Assembly (NCBI GenBank): GCA_965203505.1
Contig: OZ241880.1
Coordinates: 620,001-684,000 of the forward strand
From: Bin127 sp965203505
GTDB lineage: Bacteria; Chloroflexota; Dehalococcoidia; Lucifugimonadales; Lucifugimonadaceae
DNA length: 64,000 nt
Direction: 5' to 3'
Every line of letters starts with the position of its first letter. Within the stretch, counting starts at the first letter, position 1. Positions 1-8,543 of the stretch are shown here, in pieces. The notes beneath the pieces are model-generated. The model did not search any database, was not told the origin of the DNA, and was given only the letters and a program-made list of their open reading frames with translations. Position numbers and translations under genes: made by a program.

Positions 1-1630
1 GCACGCCTTGTGGTATCGCGTGTTCAACTGCAAGCTGACCGGGAAAGTAGGAATGCGGGTAAAAGCTGTTGATCACATTGTTGCTTGCAAATCGCGGCGC
101 TTCCACCGCAGCTTGCGGGTTCATGCCCCACAGCAAGCTGTTGAGGATCAACTGCAAATTGGCCTGCGCCTGATGGTCGCCACCCGGACATCCCACGGTC
201 ATCACCGGGACACCGTTTCTAGAAACAATGTAGTTGATCAGAGTCGTCCTCGGCCGCTTTCCCGGTTCCAAGCGATTGGGATGCCCATCTTCGAAATTGA
301 GCATCTCCATCCTGGTGCTGAGTGCGAACCCCAACTCAGGGAAGAAGACCGATTTCGAGAACGAGCCGCCGGAAGGCGTCGCCGCAACCATATTGCCTTC
401 ACGGTCAATCACCGATATGTGAGTTGTGCCAACTTCATCACTGCTCCCTTCGCCACGACCTGAAGCCTCAGCCGACATATCAGAACGAGCAATGGCACCC
501 GATACGGAAGAGTAACGCCACGGATCGCCCGGCTCCGGCGTCTCGGCGAACGCGCTGTTCGCATCGATCAGCGCCGCACGCTCCCGGGCGTACTCTTTCG
601 ACAACAACCCATCGATCGGGATGTCGGAGAAATCGGGATCGCCATAGTACGCCTGACGATCGGCAAAAGCGAGGTTGAGAGCCTGACTGACGGTGTGAAT
701 GTACGCGGTCGAGTTGTGACCCATCGCCCGCAAGTCGAAGTGCTCGAGAATGTTGACCGCCTGCATCAAAACCGCGCTCTGCGTCCACGTCCGTTGACCG
801 TGGATCTCATGCCCAAGGAAGCTGGTCTTAATCGGCGTCTCGTATTTCGCCTCATATCCGGCTAGCGATTCCATGTCCAAGATGCCGCCGACGCTTTGGC
901 TGCAGTAGGCGATGTTCCGCGCCACTTCCCCCTCGTAAAACGACTCCCGAGCGGCACGAACACCCTCCGATCGGTGCCCCTCAGCGGCGATCTCAGCCTC
1001 CACCAGTTTTCGCAACGTCGCAGCCATTCCGCCCTGAACCAGAAGTGATCCCGGCTCAGGGACAGCTCCATCGTCGTAGAAGACATCGCTTCCACCCGGC
1101 GGGTACTCCTCCCACTGCTTCCTAGTGTTTTCGTTGCCGATGCTCCTGAGCATGTATTCGTAGTTCGGGATCCCGCGCTGCGCATAGTGGATGGACGGGC
1201 CAAGCACCTCGCCGACCGTCTTGGTGCCAAACCTCTCAAGCAGCGACAAAAACGCTGCGACCACACCCGGCACGGTGAAACTGAGATGCGCCGACGGTCC
1301 CGGCCCCGTCGGAATCTCCTCATGACCCTGCGATCGATACCAATCGACACTCGCACGGTTAGGAGCCGTACCCTGACCACTCAAAGACAACAACTCGCCG
1401 CTCTGGGCGTGATACAGCATAAACACGCCCTCAGCACCCAACGAATACGACGCAATCGGCTCCGTCACCGCCGCCGCAAAACCCGCCGCAACCATCGCAT
1501 CAAAAGCGTTCCCACCCGACAGCAACATCCGCATACCCGCCATCGAAGTCAGATAATGGCCGCTGGAGATAACCCCCTGCGTGCCGTAGATTACAGGGCG
1601 AGAGGTGGAGACGTTGGTATGTTCAGGCAT
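1..1630 (-). CDS. ggt: Gamma-glutamyltransferase family protein (C-terminus off the window)
   Basis: N-terminal-nucleophile hydrolase of the gamma-glutamyltranspeptidase family, which transfers or hydrolyses gamma-glutamyl groups of glutathione-like substrates. The frame is open from an ATG at 1630 to the window edge, about 543 codons, so only the C-terminus is missing. Visible marks are GGNAFDAMVAA near residue 40, VTEPIASYSLGAEG shortly after, and the self-cleavage motif GTTHISV with the nucleophile Thr at about residue 402, followed by MVAATPSGGS. The N-terminus (MPEHTNVSTSRP) is not hydrophobic, so export is not indicated, unlike the periplasmic E. coli enzyme. No Shine-Dalgarno is evident. 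The gene diverges from the restriction-modification gene. Family assignment is secure; the substrate is not known. Confidence 0.9.
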   Translation of the reverse strand, partial: MPEHTNVSTSRPVIYGTQGVISSGHYLTSMAGMRMLLSGGNAFDAMVAAGFAAAVTEPIASYSLGAEGVFMLYHAQSGELLSLSGQGTAPNRASVDWYRSQGHEEIPTGPGPSAHLSFTVPGVVAAFLSLLERFGTKTVGEVLGPSIHYAQRGIPNYEYMLRSIGNENTRKQWEEYPPGGSDVFYDDGAVPEPGSLLVQGGMAATLRKLVEAEIAAEGHRSEGVRAARESFYEGEVARNIAYCSQSVGGILDMESLAGYEAKYETPIKTSFLGHEIHGQRTWTQSAVLMQAVNILEHFDLRAMGHNSTAYIHTVSQALNLAFADRQAYYGDPDFSDIPIDGLLSKEYARERAALIDANSAFAETPEPGDPWRYSSVSGAIARSDMSAEASGRGEGSSDEVGTTHISVIDREGNMVAATPSGGSFSKSVFFPELGFALSTRMEMLNFEDGHPNRLEPGKRPRTTLINYIVSRNGVPVMTVGCPGGDHQAQANLQLILNSLLWGMNPQAAVEAPRFASNNVINSFYPHSYFPGQLAVEHAIPQGV

Positions 1631-1794
1631 GACGTGAGCGACGAAAATTAGACGGGTGGTTCAACGTGATTGTATTGTCGGCAACCGAGACGCAGGCAGA
1701 ACATATCGGATAGTCATCAGGAATAGAGGCGCGATGTTAACGTGAAGGGGATATTGCGCCGATCTGATAGTTGCCGCTCTCGGAAAACGCGAGC

Positions 1795-4692
1795 ATGATT
1801 GATCGATCCCGACATACCGAACCGACCGTGAACAGCGCGTTGGGACGTGCTCTTGCGAGTATGTTGCCAGCGTACAGAGTGAGGCATGAGGACACTGGCG
1901 TGATCGTCGGAAGACCGGGTCTGCATCCCGACGTTCTGATCACAGCGTCAGACCGTGCTCCGGTAGTCATTGAGGCTGAGTACGATCCAGCGAATTCAGT
2001 TGAGGATGATGCGGTTTCGCGCTTAGGACTTACCGTTGAAGACGGTCACAGGCGTATCGAAGCTGCGATCGCGTTGCGTTATCCCGATGCTTTGAAGCAA
2101 TCGGCAGACCTTGATAATGACGTCCGCGCGTCCCGGCTCTCCTACGCTGTACGTTACGAAAACGGAGATCGTTTCCCGGCGTCGGGCTGGTTGGACGGAT
2201 CGTGCGAAGATGTTGCCGATATGGTGCGCTTGCTGTCCGTTCCGCAGAGCGCCGTCAACGAGGCGTCCGATCACTTGGAACTGGGCATCGAAACCGCGGC
2301 CGATCGTCTCAACGAGATATCAGAGTTACGACCGCGAGTGGCGAGTGATATCGCTCGGTTGCTTGGATTGTCCAATGTTCACCAGACGCGACGCATGGCA
2401 TGTGCAATCCTAGCGAATGCGATGGTGTTTCACGACCGCGTTGCCGACATGCACGATGGCGTGAAACATCTGCACATGGTCTGTGGTCCCGATGTCCCCG
2501 ATCCACAGACTGAAATCCTCGCTTCTTGGCGTGACATTCTGGCGATCAACTACTGGCCTATCTTCGCGATTGCGCGTGACATTCTAAGTCGGATGTCGCC
2601 TCAGGATGCCGCCCGGATTCTGCGAGTGTTGCGCGAAACGGCGGGCAAAGTTTCGGCGTCAGGAGCGAACATCGCACACGATCTGACTGGTCGCATCTTT
2701 CAGCGGCTAATCGCAGACCGTAAATATCTGGCGACGTTCTACACCCTGCCTTCATCAGCCGCGTTACTGGCCCGCTTGGCAGTCTCAAAGATGCGAGATG
2801 TCGATTGGTCGGATGCGGATGCCATCGGCAATTTACGAGTCGGTGATTTCGCTTGTGGCACAGGGGCATTGCTGGCGGCGGTGTACGAGCAGTTCGCGAC
2901 ACGACACGAAAATGCTGGTGGGCGTTCTGATGATCTGCATCAAGTGATGATGGAAGAGGTTCTCTACGGCTTAGATGTAATGCCTTCCGCTATCCACATC
3001 ACCAGCGCAACATTGTCGGGAGTGCATCCGAATGTCCGCTTTGGAGGTTCGCGGCTCTACACGTTGCCGTACGGACGTCAACGCGACGGAACGGTGGCGA
3101 TCGGCTCGCTGGAGTTGCTGCAATCGTCGTCGGTGATGAGTTTGATGAACACCACCGACCCGGCGCTACGGACCGGCAGTGCAGGTGAAGAGACAGCATC
3201 AAACATTGTCGTAGATGTGCCCGATGAGGGTTTCGACGTGGTGATCATGAATCCGCCATTCACGCGAAACACCGGGCAGGAAGGTGAGCATATTGGAACT
3301 GCCAATCGTGCGTTCGCCGCTTTCCAAGCGACCGACGCAGATCAACGTGAAATGGGTTCACGTCTGAAAACACTTCAACGAGGTACACAAGCGCACGGAA
3401 ACGCGGGCATCGCTTCGGCGTTCGCTTCGCTCGCACATCTGAAACTCAAGACAGGAGGTGTCCTAGCGCTAGTTTTGCCGCTGACAGTTGCAACGGGGGC
3501 GTCATGGAGTAAATTCCGTGAGTTGTTGACGAAAGAGTATGACGACATATCGATATTGAGCATATCGGCGGGCAATGGGGGTATCGCCTTTTCTTCCGAC
3601 ACCGGTATTGCCGAGTGTCTGGTGATAGCGCGTAGAGTTGAGCAACATGAGTCTTTGTCCAACCGCGCAGAGTTCACCTCGTTCAATCGCCGCCCCTTAG
3701 GTTTCGTTCAATCTGCTAGCGCCGCCCACGAGATCGGTGCCAAATCTGGATCAGTGAGAACGGTCGAAGAAGGACCCTATGGTGGCACTCGCTTGACGGT
3801 CGGCGACGAACTGATGGGCGAGATGCTGTCCGCGTCACACCGATCGAACGGTGACGCGTGGCCGGCGGTGCGCCTGTCAGACGGAGCGGTCGCTCAGGCT
3901 GTACACGCATTGGCGGAATCGCGCCTATGGTTGCCGGGCATCGCTGAGCCGATTGAGCTAAATACGGCAACGCTGAACCAAATCGGCAAGATGGGTTACT
4001 ACCATATTGACATAAACGGACCGGTGCCACGCGGTCCCTTCGACAACGTAGCCCCGAGTCCCACTGCTACCTATCCGTCCCTGTGGAATCATAATGCCGA
4101 AAAAGAGACACGGATCGTCTGCGAGCCAGACTCGCAACTGATCGTCAGGCAAGGTATGGAAGATAAAGCCGGAATCATTTGGACAACCGCGAGCCGTTCT
4201 CACCTGAACCGCGACTTTCGCCTCAACTCACAACCTTTAACAGCTGCGTTTACTCAAACTCCCACTATCGGCGGCACGGCATGGCCGAATGTGATTTTCG
4301 ACGATGAGCGATTTGATTACACCTTTGCAGTCTGGGCCAACAGCACGCTGGGGTTGTTGAACTTCTGGTGGCACTCCAGCCGGCAACAGACCGGCAGGGC
4401 AAGGATCAGCATCCGCCTCGCTGAAACGTTGCCCATCTTGGACTTGCGCTCCCTTACCGATGCGCAACATGCGACTGCGCGAAAGATCTTTGATGAGTTC
4501 AGGGATTTAGAGTTGAAGCCCGCTTACATTGCCGACATTGATCCGAACCGCGAAAAACTTGACCGACGCTTGATCTGTGGACTGTTGGGTTTCGATGAGA
4601 ACGTCTTTCACGGCGTTCGGAATCTAACAGCCAAATGGTGCGCCGAGCCTTCGGTGCATGGAGGCAAAAAACGGCCAATTGTCACTGAGTAG
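1795..4692 (+). CDS. Fused restriction-modification enzyme (type IIG-like N6-adenine methylase)
   Basis: Large single-chain DNA methyltransferase with a probable nuclease head. Residues about 40-65 carry PDVLI then VVIEAEYDP, giving D46 and E60-x-E62. This resembles a PD-(D/E)XK core with Glu at the usual Lys position, as BamHI also shows. The gamma-class methylase core follows: motif I DFACGTGAL at about residue 351 and motif IV NPPF at about 486, the order seen in N6-adenine enzymes. The last 300 residues probably hold the target-recognition domain. At about 965 residues the length suits type IIG/IIL enzymes. No separate specificity or endonuclease gene lies nearby. ATG 1795 was chosen; an in-frame TTG at 1771 is the alternative. 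A BREX- or DISARM-type methylase is less likely because partner genes are absent. Confidence 0.82.
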   Translation: MIDRSRHTEPTVNSALGRALASMLPAYRVRHEDTGVIVGRPGLHPDVLITASDRAPVVIEAEYDPANSVEDDAVSRLGLTVEDGHRRIEAAIALRYPDALKQSADLDNDVRASRLSYAVRYENGDRFPASGWLDGSCEDVADMVRLLSVPQSAVNEASDHLELGIETAADRLNEISELRPRVASDIARLLGLSNVHQTRRMACAILANAMVFHDRVADMHDGVKHLHMVCGPDVPDPQTEILASWRDILAINYWPIFAIARDILSRMSPQDAARILRVLRETAGKVSASGANIAHDLTGRIFQRLIADRKYLATFYTLPSSAALLARLAVSKMRDVDWSDADAIGNLRVGDFACGTGALLAAVYEQFATRHENAGGRSDDLHQVMMEEVLYGLDVMPSAIHITSATLSGVHPNVRFGGSRLYTLPYGRQRDGTVAIGSLELLQSSSVMSLMNTTDPALRTGSAGEETASNIVVDVPDEGFDVVIMNPPFTRNTGQEGEHIGTANRAFAAFQATDADQREMGSRLKTLQRGTQAHGNAGIASAFASLAHLKLKTGGVLALVLPLTVATGASWSKFRELLTKEYDDISILSISAGNGGIAFSSDTGIAECLVIARRVEQHESLSNRAEFTSFNRRPLGFVQSASAAHEIGAKSGSVRTVEEGPYGGTRLTVGDELMGEMLSASHRSNGDAWPAVRLSDGAVAQAVHALAESRLWLPGIAEPIELNTATLNQIGKMGYYHIDINGPVPRGPFDNVAPSPTATYPSLWNHNAEKETRIVCEPDSQLIVRQGMEDKAGIIWTTASRSHLNRDFRLNSQPLTAAFTQTPTIGGTAWPNVIFDDERFDYTFAVWANSTLGLLNFWWHSSRQQTGRARISIRLAETLPILDLRSLTDAQHATARKIFDEFRDLELKPAYIADIDPNREKLDRRLICGLLGFDENVFHGVRNLTAKWCAEPSVHGGKKRPIVTE

Positions 4693-4716
4693 GTCGAACA
4701 AGGTTTGATGTGGATA

Positions 4717-5043
4717 TCAATCGAGGCCGAGTTCTAATTCGGTCTGGTGTTCGATCGGGCGTGCCACTCGGGCGCGAGCGAAGATTTCTTGTCTTCGAAC
4801 TTCTGCTTCTGCTTCTCTGCGCGCTACTTCAGCTTCATGTGCGGCGATTTTCGCTTGCCGGGCGGCAAAGCAGGAATCGCATCGATCCAACGATTCAATG
4901 TCGTCTGTAGGTTTCCAATCTTTCGTATAGTTGCGCCAGATTTTCGTCGTTAGCATCATCTCCCTGCAGTCAGGACACGGAGCTTCCACAGGTTCATCAA
5001 GATACTCAGTTCTAATCGGCGGGTATTGGAATTCTGTAGTCAT
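4717..5043 (-). CDS. Small Cys-rich (probable zinc-binding) protein, paralogue 1
   Basis: Protein of about 108 residues with no recognised name. Near the N-terminus is CPDC and about 35 residues later CDSC, four cysteines that could bind one zinc. A charged Ala/Glu/Arg-rich helix (AAHEAEVARREAEAEVRR) follows, and the protein ends in ELELGLD. The neighbouring gene at 5131-5442 has the same plan and the same GLD ending, so the two are tandem paralogues on one strand. The start is set at ATG 5043; an upstream in-frame ATG at 5088 would add 15 residues of unlike composition. The gene is convergent with the restriction-modification gene, 24 bp away. The function is unknown; a nucleic-acid-binding or adaptor role would be a guess. 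Confidence 0.65.
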   Translation of the reverse strand: MTTEFQYPPIRTEYLDEPVEAPCPDCREMMLTTKIWRNYTKDWKPTDDIESLDRCDSCFAARQAKIAAHEAEVARREAEAEVRRQEIFARARVARPIEHQTELELGLD

Positions 5044-5130
5044 TATTGAGATGATACTTGGACGGTTCGTTCCTGCCCCCCGCTTCATCTTGTCGAGAGC
5101 CGCGTCTCACGCTACTAATCAGGAAACATA

Positions 5131-5442
5131 TCAATCCAGCCCCATATCGAAGCCGATCTGCCTTTCGGTCTTCTTTGGAACGCTATTGAGAAGATCGGCG
5201 AGGCTTTTCTCGTATCTTGCTTTGGCCTCGGCCCGACGAACCCTACTTGCTGCTACCCGTCTTTCGAGTTCGATTTTGCAGTCGTCGCATTGATTGAACG
5301 ACATCACGATCGTCGAGTTGCCTTCCTTATCGTAAGCCCGCATCACATCACGGGGAAGAGAAGGGATACCGACACCGCATCCGCGGCAGGGGGCGATAAT
5401 GGTGTCGTCTTCGGCGTCCGGAATTTTCGGTTCTGTGACCAT
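5131..5442 (-). CDS. Small Cys-rich (probable zinc-binding) protein, paralogue 2
   Basis: Protein of 103 residues of the same design as its downstream neighbour: CRGCG near residue 18, CDDC near residue 52, an Arg/Ala/Glu-rich helix and a C-terminal GFDMGLD. The spacing of the cysteine pairs and the shared ending argue for gene duplication, although most other positions have diverged. The two genes lie head to tail with an 87-bp gap and may be co-transcribed. The start is ATG 5442, with no clear ribosome-binding site. It is not a shadow of another gene, because the opposite frames here carry no recognisable protein. The function is unknown. Confidence 0.65.
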   Translation of the reverse strand: MVTEPKIPDAEDDTIIAPCRGCGVGIPSLPRDVMRAYDKEGNSTIVMSFNQCDDCKIELERRVAASRVRRAEAKARYEKSLADLLNSVPKKTERQIGFDMGLD

Positions 5443-5693
5443 CAGATTTAAGAATAGTATCGCGCGGTTGTGATTGTCGCGGTGGGGATGAGCGCTCGTT
5501 GTAGAGTACCGTCAGATTCGGAGCTGTGTTTCACGAAGGAGCAACTACGTTGAACCAACCCTAATATCCAACGTTGGAAACTGGGAAGGCCCGAATGTAA
5601 TGTCCGGTCGCATGCCCGGTAGTTGAGCACCATGCGAACTGCATGGCGAAATCACCTGCGTGATAGCATTAATTACACACTTAGGAATCGACC

Positions 5694-5873
5694 ATGGCAA
5701 CTACTGATTCACAGGCGACGAGTTTTCGAGATCGGCTCGTTGAGAGCCTGAAGAAAAACAACCATACTCGGGGTTTGGTTGGTGCTATCGGGTTCATGGT
5801 TGTGGCGGTGCTCGTCAGCAATCTGATCGGTTTCGACCTCGGCGCTTTCATTGCAGGTCTGTTCAGGCCTTAA
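5694..5873 (+). CDS. Small single-pass membrane protein (59 aa)
   Basis: Short gene starting MATTDSQATS. A polar, basic N-terminal part (residues 1-27) precedes one hydrophobic stretch of about 25 residues (GLVGAIGFMVVAVLVSNLIG), and the protein ends in GLFRP. AGGAA lies 6 nt before the ATG, which supports this start. The next membrane-protein gene begins 11 bp after the stop, so the two probably form an operon. The family is not recognised. The protein is real enough to report because ribosome-binding site, composition and operon spacing agree, but no homologue is known to me. Confidence 0.6.
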   Translation: MATTDSQATSFRDRLVESLKKNNHTRGLVGAIGFMVVAVLVSNLIGFDLGAFIAGLFRP

Positions 5874-5884
5874 AGCCACGCAAC

Positions 5885-6310
5885 ATGGTTCGAATGAGGG
5901 GGCGGATCGAACAGTGGTTTTGGTTCTGGGTCTACTTGGCGCTGTATATTCTCGGAATAGGCGTCATCTATGCAGTTTTATCCGAGAATGTGACCGAAGG
6001 CGAGCCTTCGGAATTGGCAGAGATCGGCGCACCTCTCTTGGCATTTTGTGCAGCACTTACTGTGTTGTCGAACACCGTTAACGCCAACAAAGAAGCCAAA
6101 ATCCCGCTACAAGACTTCGCTCCCGGCGTGTTCGCTGTTATCAGTGCGTATTTTTGGGTGGCATCGACGGACTATGTGGATCAGCACCCAAGCGACTTGG
6201 GTTTGATAGGTAGTTTCACCTTGCTGTTAGCCGTGCCCGCGTTAGCCGCTTTGGTAATCATGGCGGTGTATCTGTTGATCGAACGTTTACTACGCTCGAA
6301 TAACTCGTAA
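5885..6310 (+). CDS. Multi-pass membrane protein, unknown function
   Basis: Protein of 141 residues with four hydrophobic segments: about residues 11-33 (WFWFWVYLALYILGIG), 47-63, 80-95 and 108-132. Acidic residues cluster in the first loop (SENVTEGEPSELAE). It follows the 59-residue membrane protein by 11 bp and was probably co-transcribed with it. The ATG at 5885 is used; an ATG three codons later is equally possible, and neither has a strong Shine-Dalgarno. No family is recognised. A role together with the small upstream protein is inferred from position only. Confidence 0.6.
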   Translation: MVRMRGRIEQWFWFWVYLALYILGIGVIYAVLSENVTEGEPSELAEIGAPLLAFCAALTVLSNTVNANKEAKIPLQDFAPGVFAVISAYFWVASTDYVDQHPSDLGLIGSFTLLLAVPALAALVIMAVYLLIERLLRSNNS

Positions 6311-6444
6311 ACGCGGCGACGCGCGCCACATGAACGGATGCCGAGCCTTAATCGAGCTCTGAGCATGCGCGAAGGGTAAATTGTGAGGCGACGTAGTAGC
6401 CTAGCGTCAGATTCTCAGTCGTGTGACCAAAAGGAGTCGCAAAG

Positions 6445-7523
6445 ATGGACGCCATGCAATCCCTCAACCTCGGCCTCGGCGCCCTCCCCCTCATCACCTC
6501 CGCCCGCACCCGCTCCATCTCCGCCGAAAACCCTACCGGCGAGAAGGGTAAAGGCGGCATGGCGATCCCCGCACCCGACCACCCCGTATCCTCACCCGCT
6601 CGCGACCTAGGCCAAGGCTGGAAGGTGCGACCCTTCATCTGGCTCAAATCCGGCGAGACATCAACCCTGATGGACGTTGAAGGCCCCGGCGTCATCCAAC
6701 ACATCTGGATGACCACGATGCGAGAGTGGGGCGGAAGTGGTCGCGGCTGCGTCCTGAGGTTCTACTGGGACGACGAGGAGACTCCGTCCGTCGAGGTGCC
6801 GTTAACCGACTTCTTCGCCGTCGGACACGACCTATTCGCGCCCGTGAACTCGCTGCCCGTAGTGGTCAACCCAACATCGGCGCTAACTGCTACTGGCCCA
6901 TGCCGTTCAGGCACCACGCAAAAGTCACAATCACGAACGAGTGGACCGAAGATGTCCGCCTCTTCTACCAGATCACATACGCCGAGACAGATGTCCCAGA
7001 AAACGCGGGTTACTTCCACGCCCAATGGCGTCGCGCCGTCACCGACAGATCGAATCCCGATTACACCATCCTCGACGGCGTGAAGTGCCAAGGCCAATAC
7101 GTCGGCACGTTCCTAGCGTGGACGCAGCTTTCCGACGGTTGGTTCGGCGAGGGGGAGATCAAGTTTTACATGGACGGCGACGAGGAGTTCCCCACGATCT
7201 GCGGCACCGGAACCGAGGACTACTTCTTAGGCAGCTACGGCTTCCCGGAGGTCTACACAACCCCATACGTCGGCAACACTCTCGACCACAAAGGCTCCGA
7301 CGGACCTCCCAAGTGGAGCCTATACAGGTGGCACGTCCTTGACCCGATACGCTTCGCCGAGGACCTGCGCGTCACGATTCAAGCCTTGGGCTGGTGGCCC
7401 GATCCAAACAGCAGATTCCAACCCCTAGCCGACGACATCGCATCAGTCGCATACTGGTACCAAACCCCACCACACGCACCCTTCCCGGAGTTCCCATCGT
7501 TAGAGGAACGGTTGCCGAGATAA
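6445..7523 (+). pseudogene. DUF2961 (GH172-type) glycoside hydrolase, broken by a frameshift
   Basis: Two overlapping frames together make one DUF2961 protein, the family that includes GH172 fructo- and arabinofuranosidases. The first part (from ATG 6445, with AGGAG 10 nt upstream) runs through EGPGVIQHIWMT and PLTDFFAVGH to VVVNP. The second part resumes at NIGANCYWPMPFRHHAKV and contains FYMDGDEEFPTICGTGTEDY and LGSYGFPE before ending at 7523. The join is a missing base in the CCC run at 6870-6872: adding one C restores VVNPNIGANCYWP without a gap. Restored length is about 359 residues, normal for the family. Either a true recent frameshift or an assembly error. No signal peptide is seen. 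Confidence 0.85.
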
Positions 7524-7547
7524 CACCAACGATACGTCGCAAGAGGG

Positions 7548-7569
7548 TTTCCCCCGCGAGCGGGGGAAA
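7548..7569. repeat. Perfect hairpin repeat between convergent genes
   Basis: TTTCCCCCGC and GCGGGGGAAA are separated by two bases, a 10-bp perfect stem. The same stem with a three-base loop recurs at 21024-21046 and shares the flanking GGG and TG, so this is a mobile REP-like palindrome. Lying between two convergent genes, it may also act as a bidirectional terminator. Confidence 0.6.
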
Positions 7570-7605
7570 TGTCCGAAGGACAAAGGGGGCGCGCAGCCCC
7601 GCCGC

Positions 7606-8244
7606 CTAAACCGCCTCTCCCGTATAAAACGCGGTCGTTTGCGCCGCCGCGGCATGTGCCTTATCTGCATCCGTCCCCGCTGCTATCGCCGCCTGACCCC
7701 ATGCGTTGCTACTGCCCGTGAGCATCGCTTTCCCGTCAGCAGAGTAGGCAAATTCCTCGGGATCAGGCCTTTCAAAGTCGGGATCGGATGCGTAAAGGGC
7801 GAGCCCTAGGAAACCCATCTCCCAGCCGACGCCGGCGGCCCCCGGACCGTATGTATCCCAGAATTCCGACAGGATCGAAGTGTGGATCAGTGTGAGGCGG
7901 GCACGATCGCCACGTGCATGAGTGAAACGGATGTCGACCCAGCTCGTATCCTCACCGAACTCCCAAGTGAGACCGATCTGATTCAGATAGTCGCACGTCT
8001 CGATCATGCCGCCCGCATTGCCTTCCAACTGGAAACGCCCACCGTGCCTGAGTTCGCCCGTCACGGGCATGAACCACAGCGGAATCCGGCTCGCACTTGT
8101 CACTGCGCCCCACACATCCAGCAACGTAGCGTCGATAACGCGTGAAAGAGTCACCGCCGCCGCAGATTGCCCATCGCGGTCGAGGAACGACACTGAGCGG
8201 TCTACCGCACTCAGTTGGGCCGATACATCAAAGTTAAGACTCAT
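7606..8244 (-). CDS. SRPBCC / AHSA1-type domain protein
   Basis: Protein of 212 residues with the START-like fold signature of the SRPBCC superfamily: AAVTLSRVIDATLLDVWGAVTSASRIPLWFMPVTGELRHGGRF, then GNAGGMIETCDYL and LTWEFGEDTSWVDIRFT, and TLIHTSIL near the end of the domain. These are the strand and helix blocks of Activator-of-Hsp90-like (AHSA1) proteins, which bind small hydrophobic ligands in a cavity. The start is ATG 8244 (MSLNFDVS); the open frame extends 22 codons further upstream with an unlikely Trp/Cys-rich sequence. The gene stands alone, convergent with the broken glycosidase. The ligand is unknown. Confidence 0.75.
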   Translation of the reverse strand: MSLNFDVSAQLSAVDRSVSFLDRDGQSAAAVTLSRVIDATLLDVWGAVTSASRIPLWFMPVTGELRHGGRFQLEGNAGGMIETCDYLNQIGLTWEFGEDTSWVDIRFTHARGDRARLTLIHTSILSEFWDTYGPGAAGVGWEMGFLGLALYASDPDFERPDPEEFAYSADGKAMLTGSSNAWGQAAIAAGTDADKAHAAAAQTTAFYTGEAV

Positions 8245-8384
8245 CTCAGCCCATATTATCGGGCAAATTGCACATTCCCACCAAACACAAACCAACGGTT
8301 CCCAAACCACACCCCGCCCCTACCCAAAGCGATGACGCCACACCCCTGTAGTCGCCCTCACCACGGGCCGTTTGCAAAACCTCG

Positions 8385-8510
8385 TCATTCCGGCGGAAGC
8401 CAGCGTTTCAGCGGATGCAACATCCATCCAGAGGGGTAGGGCAACGGGGCATACTACGCGAAACGAGTGGTAGCTGCCCCGTTCGACGCGTTGTGCAAAG
8501 ACCTCACCGA
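8385..8510. repeat. Repeat-derived intergenic segment
   Basis: The gap 8245-8543 has no gene. It holds CGTCATTCCGGCGGAAGCC at about 8392, a member of the dispersed CATTCCNGCG repeats also seen at 22028, 29141, 29770 and 47665. About 100 bp later is GTTGTGCAAAGACCTC (8490-8505), which resembles the inner end of the IS terminal repeats at 29141-29170. It is probably a decayed element of the same kind. Confidence 0.4.
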
Positions 8511-8543
8511 GGCAGAGGGGACGACTGATTGTGGTAGTTTGGC

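Noticed and set aside
862..1380. Arg-rich 172-codon minus-strand open frame and other long frames in the first 1.6 kb
   Set aside because: They lie inside the gamma-glutamyltransferase gene in other frames; composition is Arg-rich and lacks any family signature.
1795..4692. BREX pglX or DISARM methylase
   Set aside because: No brx, pglZ or drm partner genes are in the window and the protein is shorter than typical PglX.
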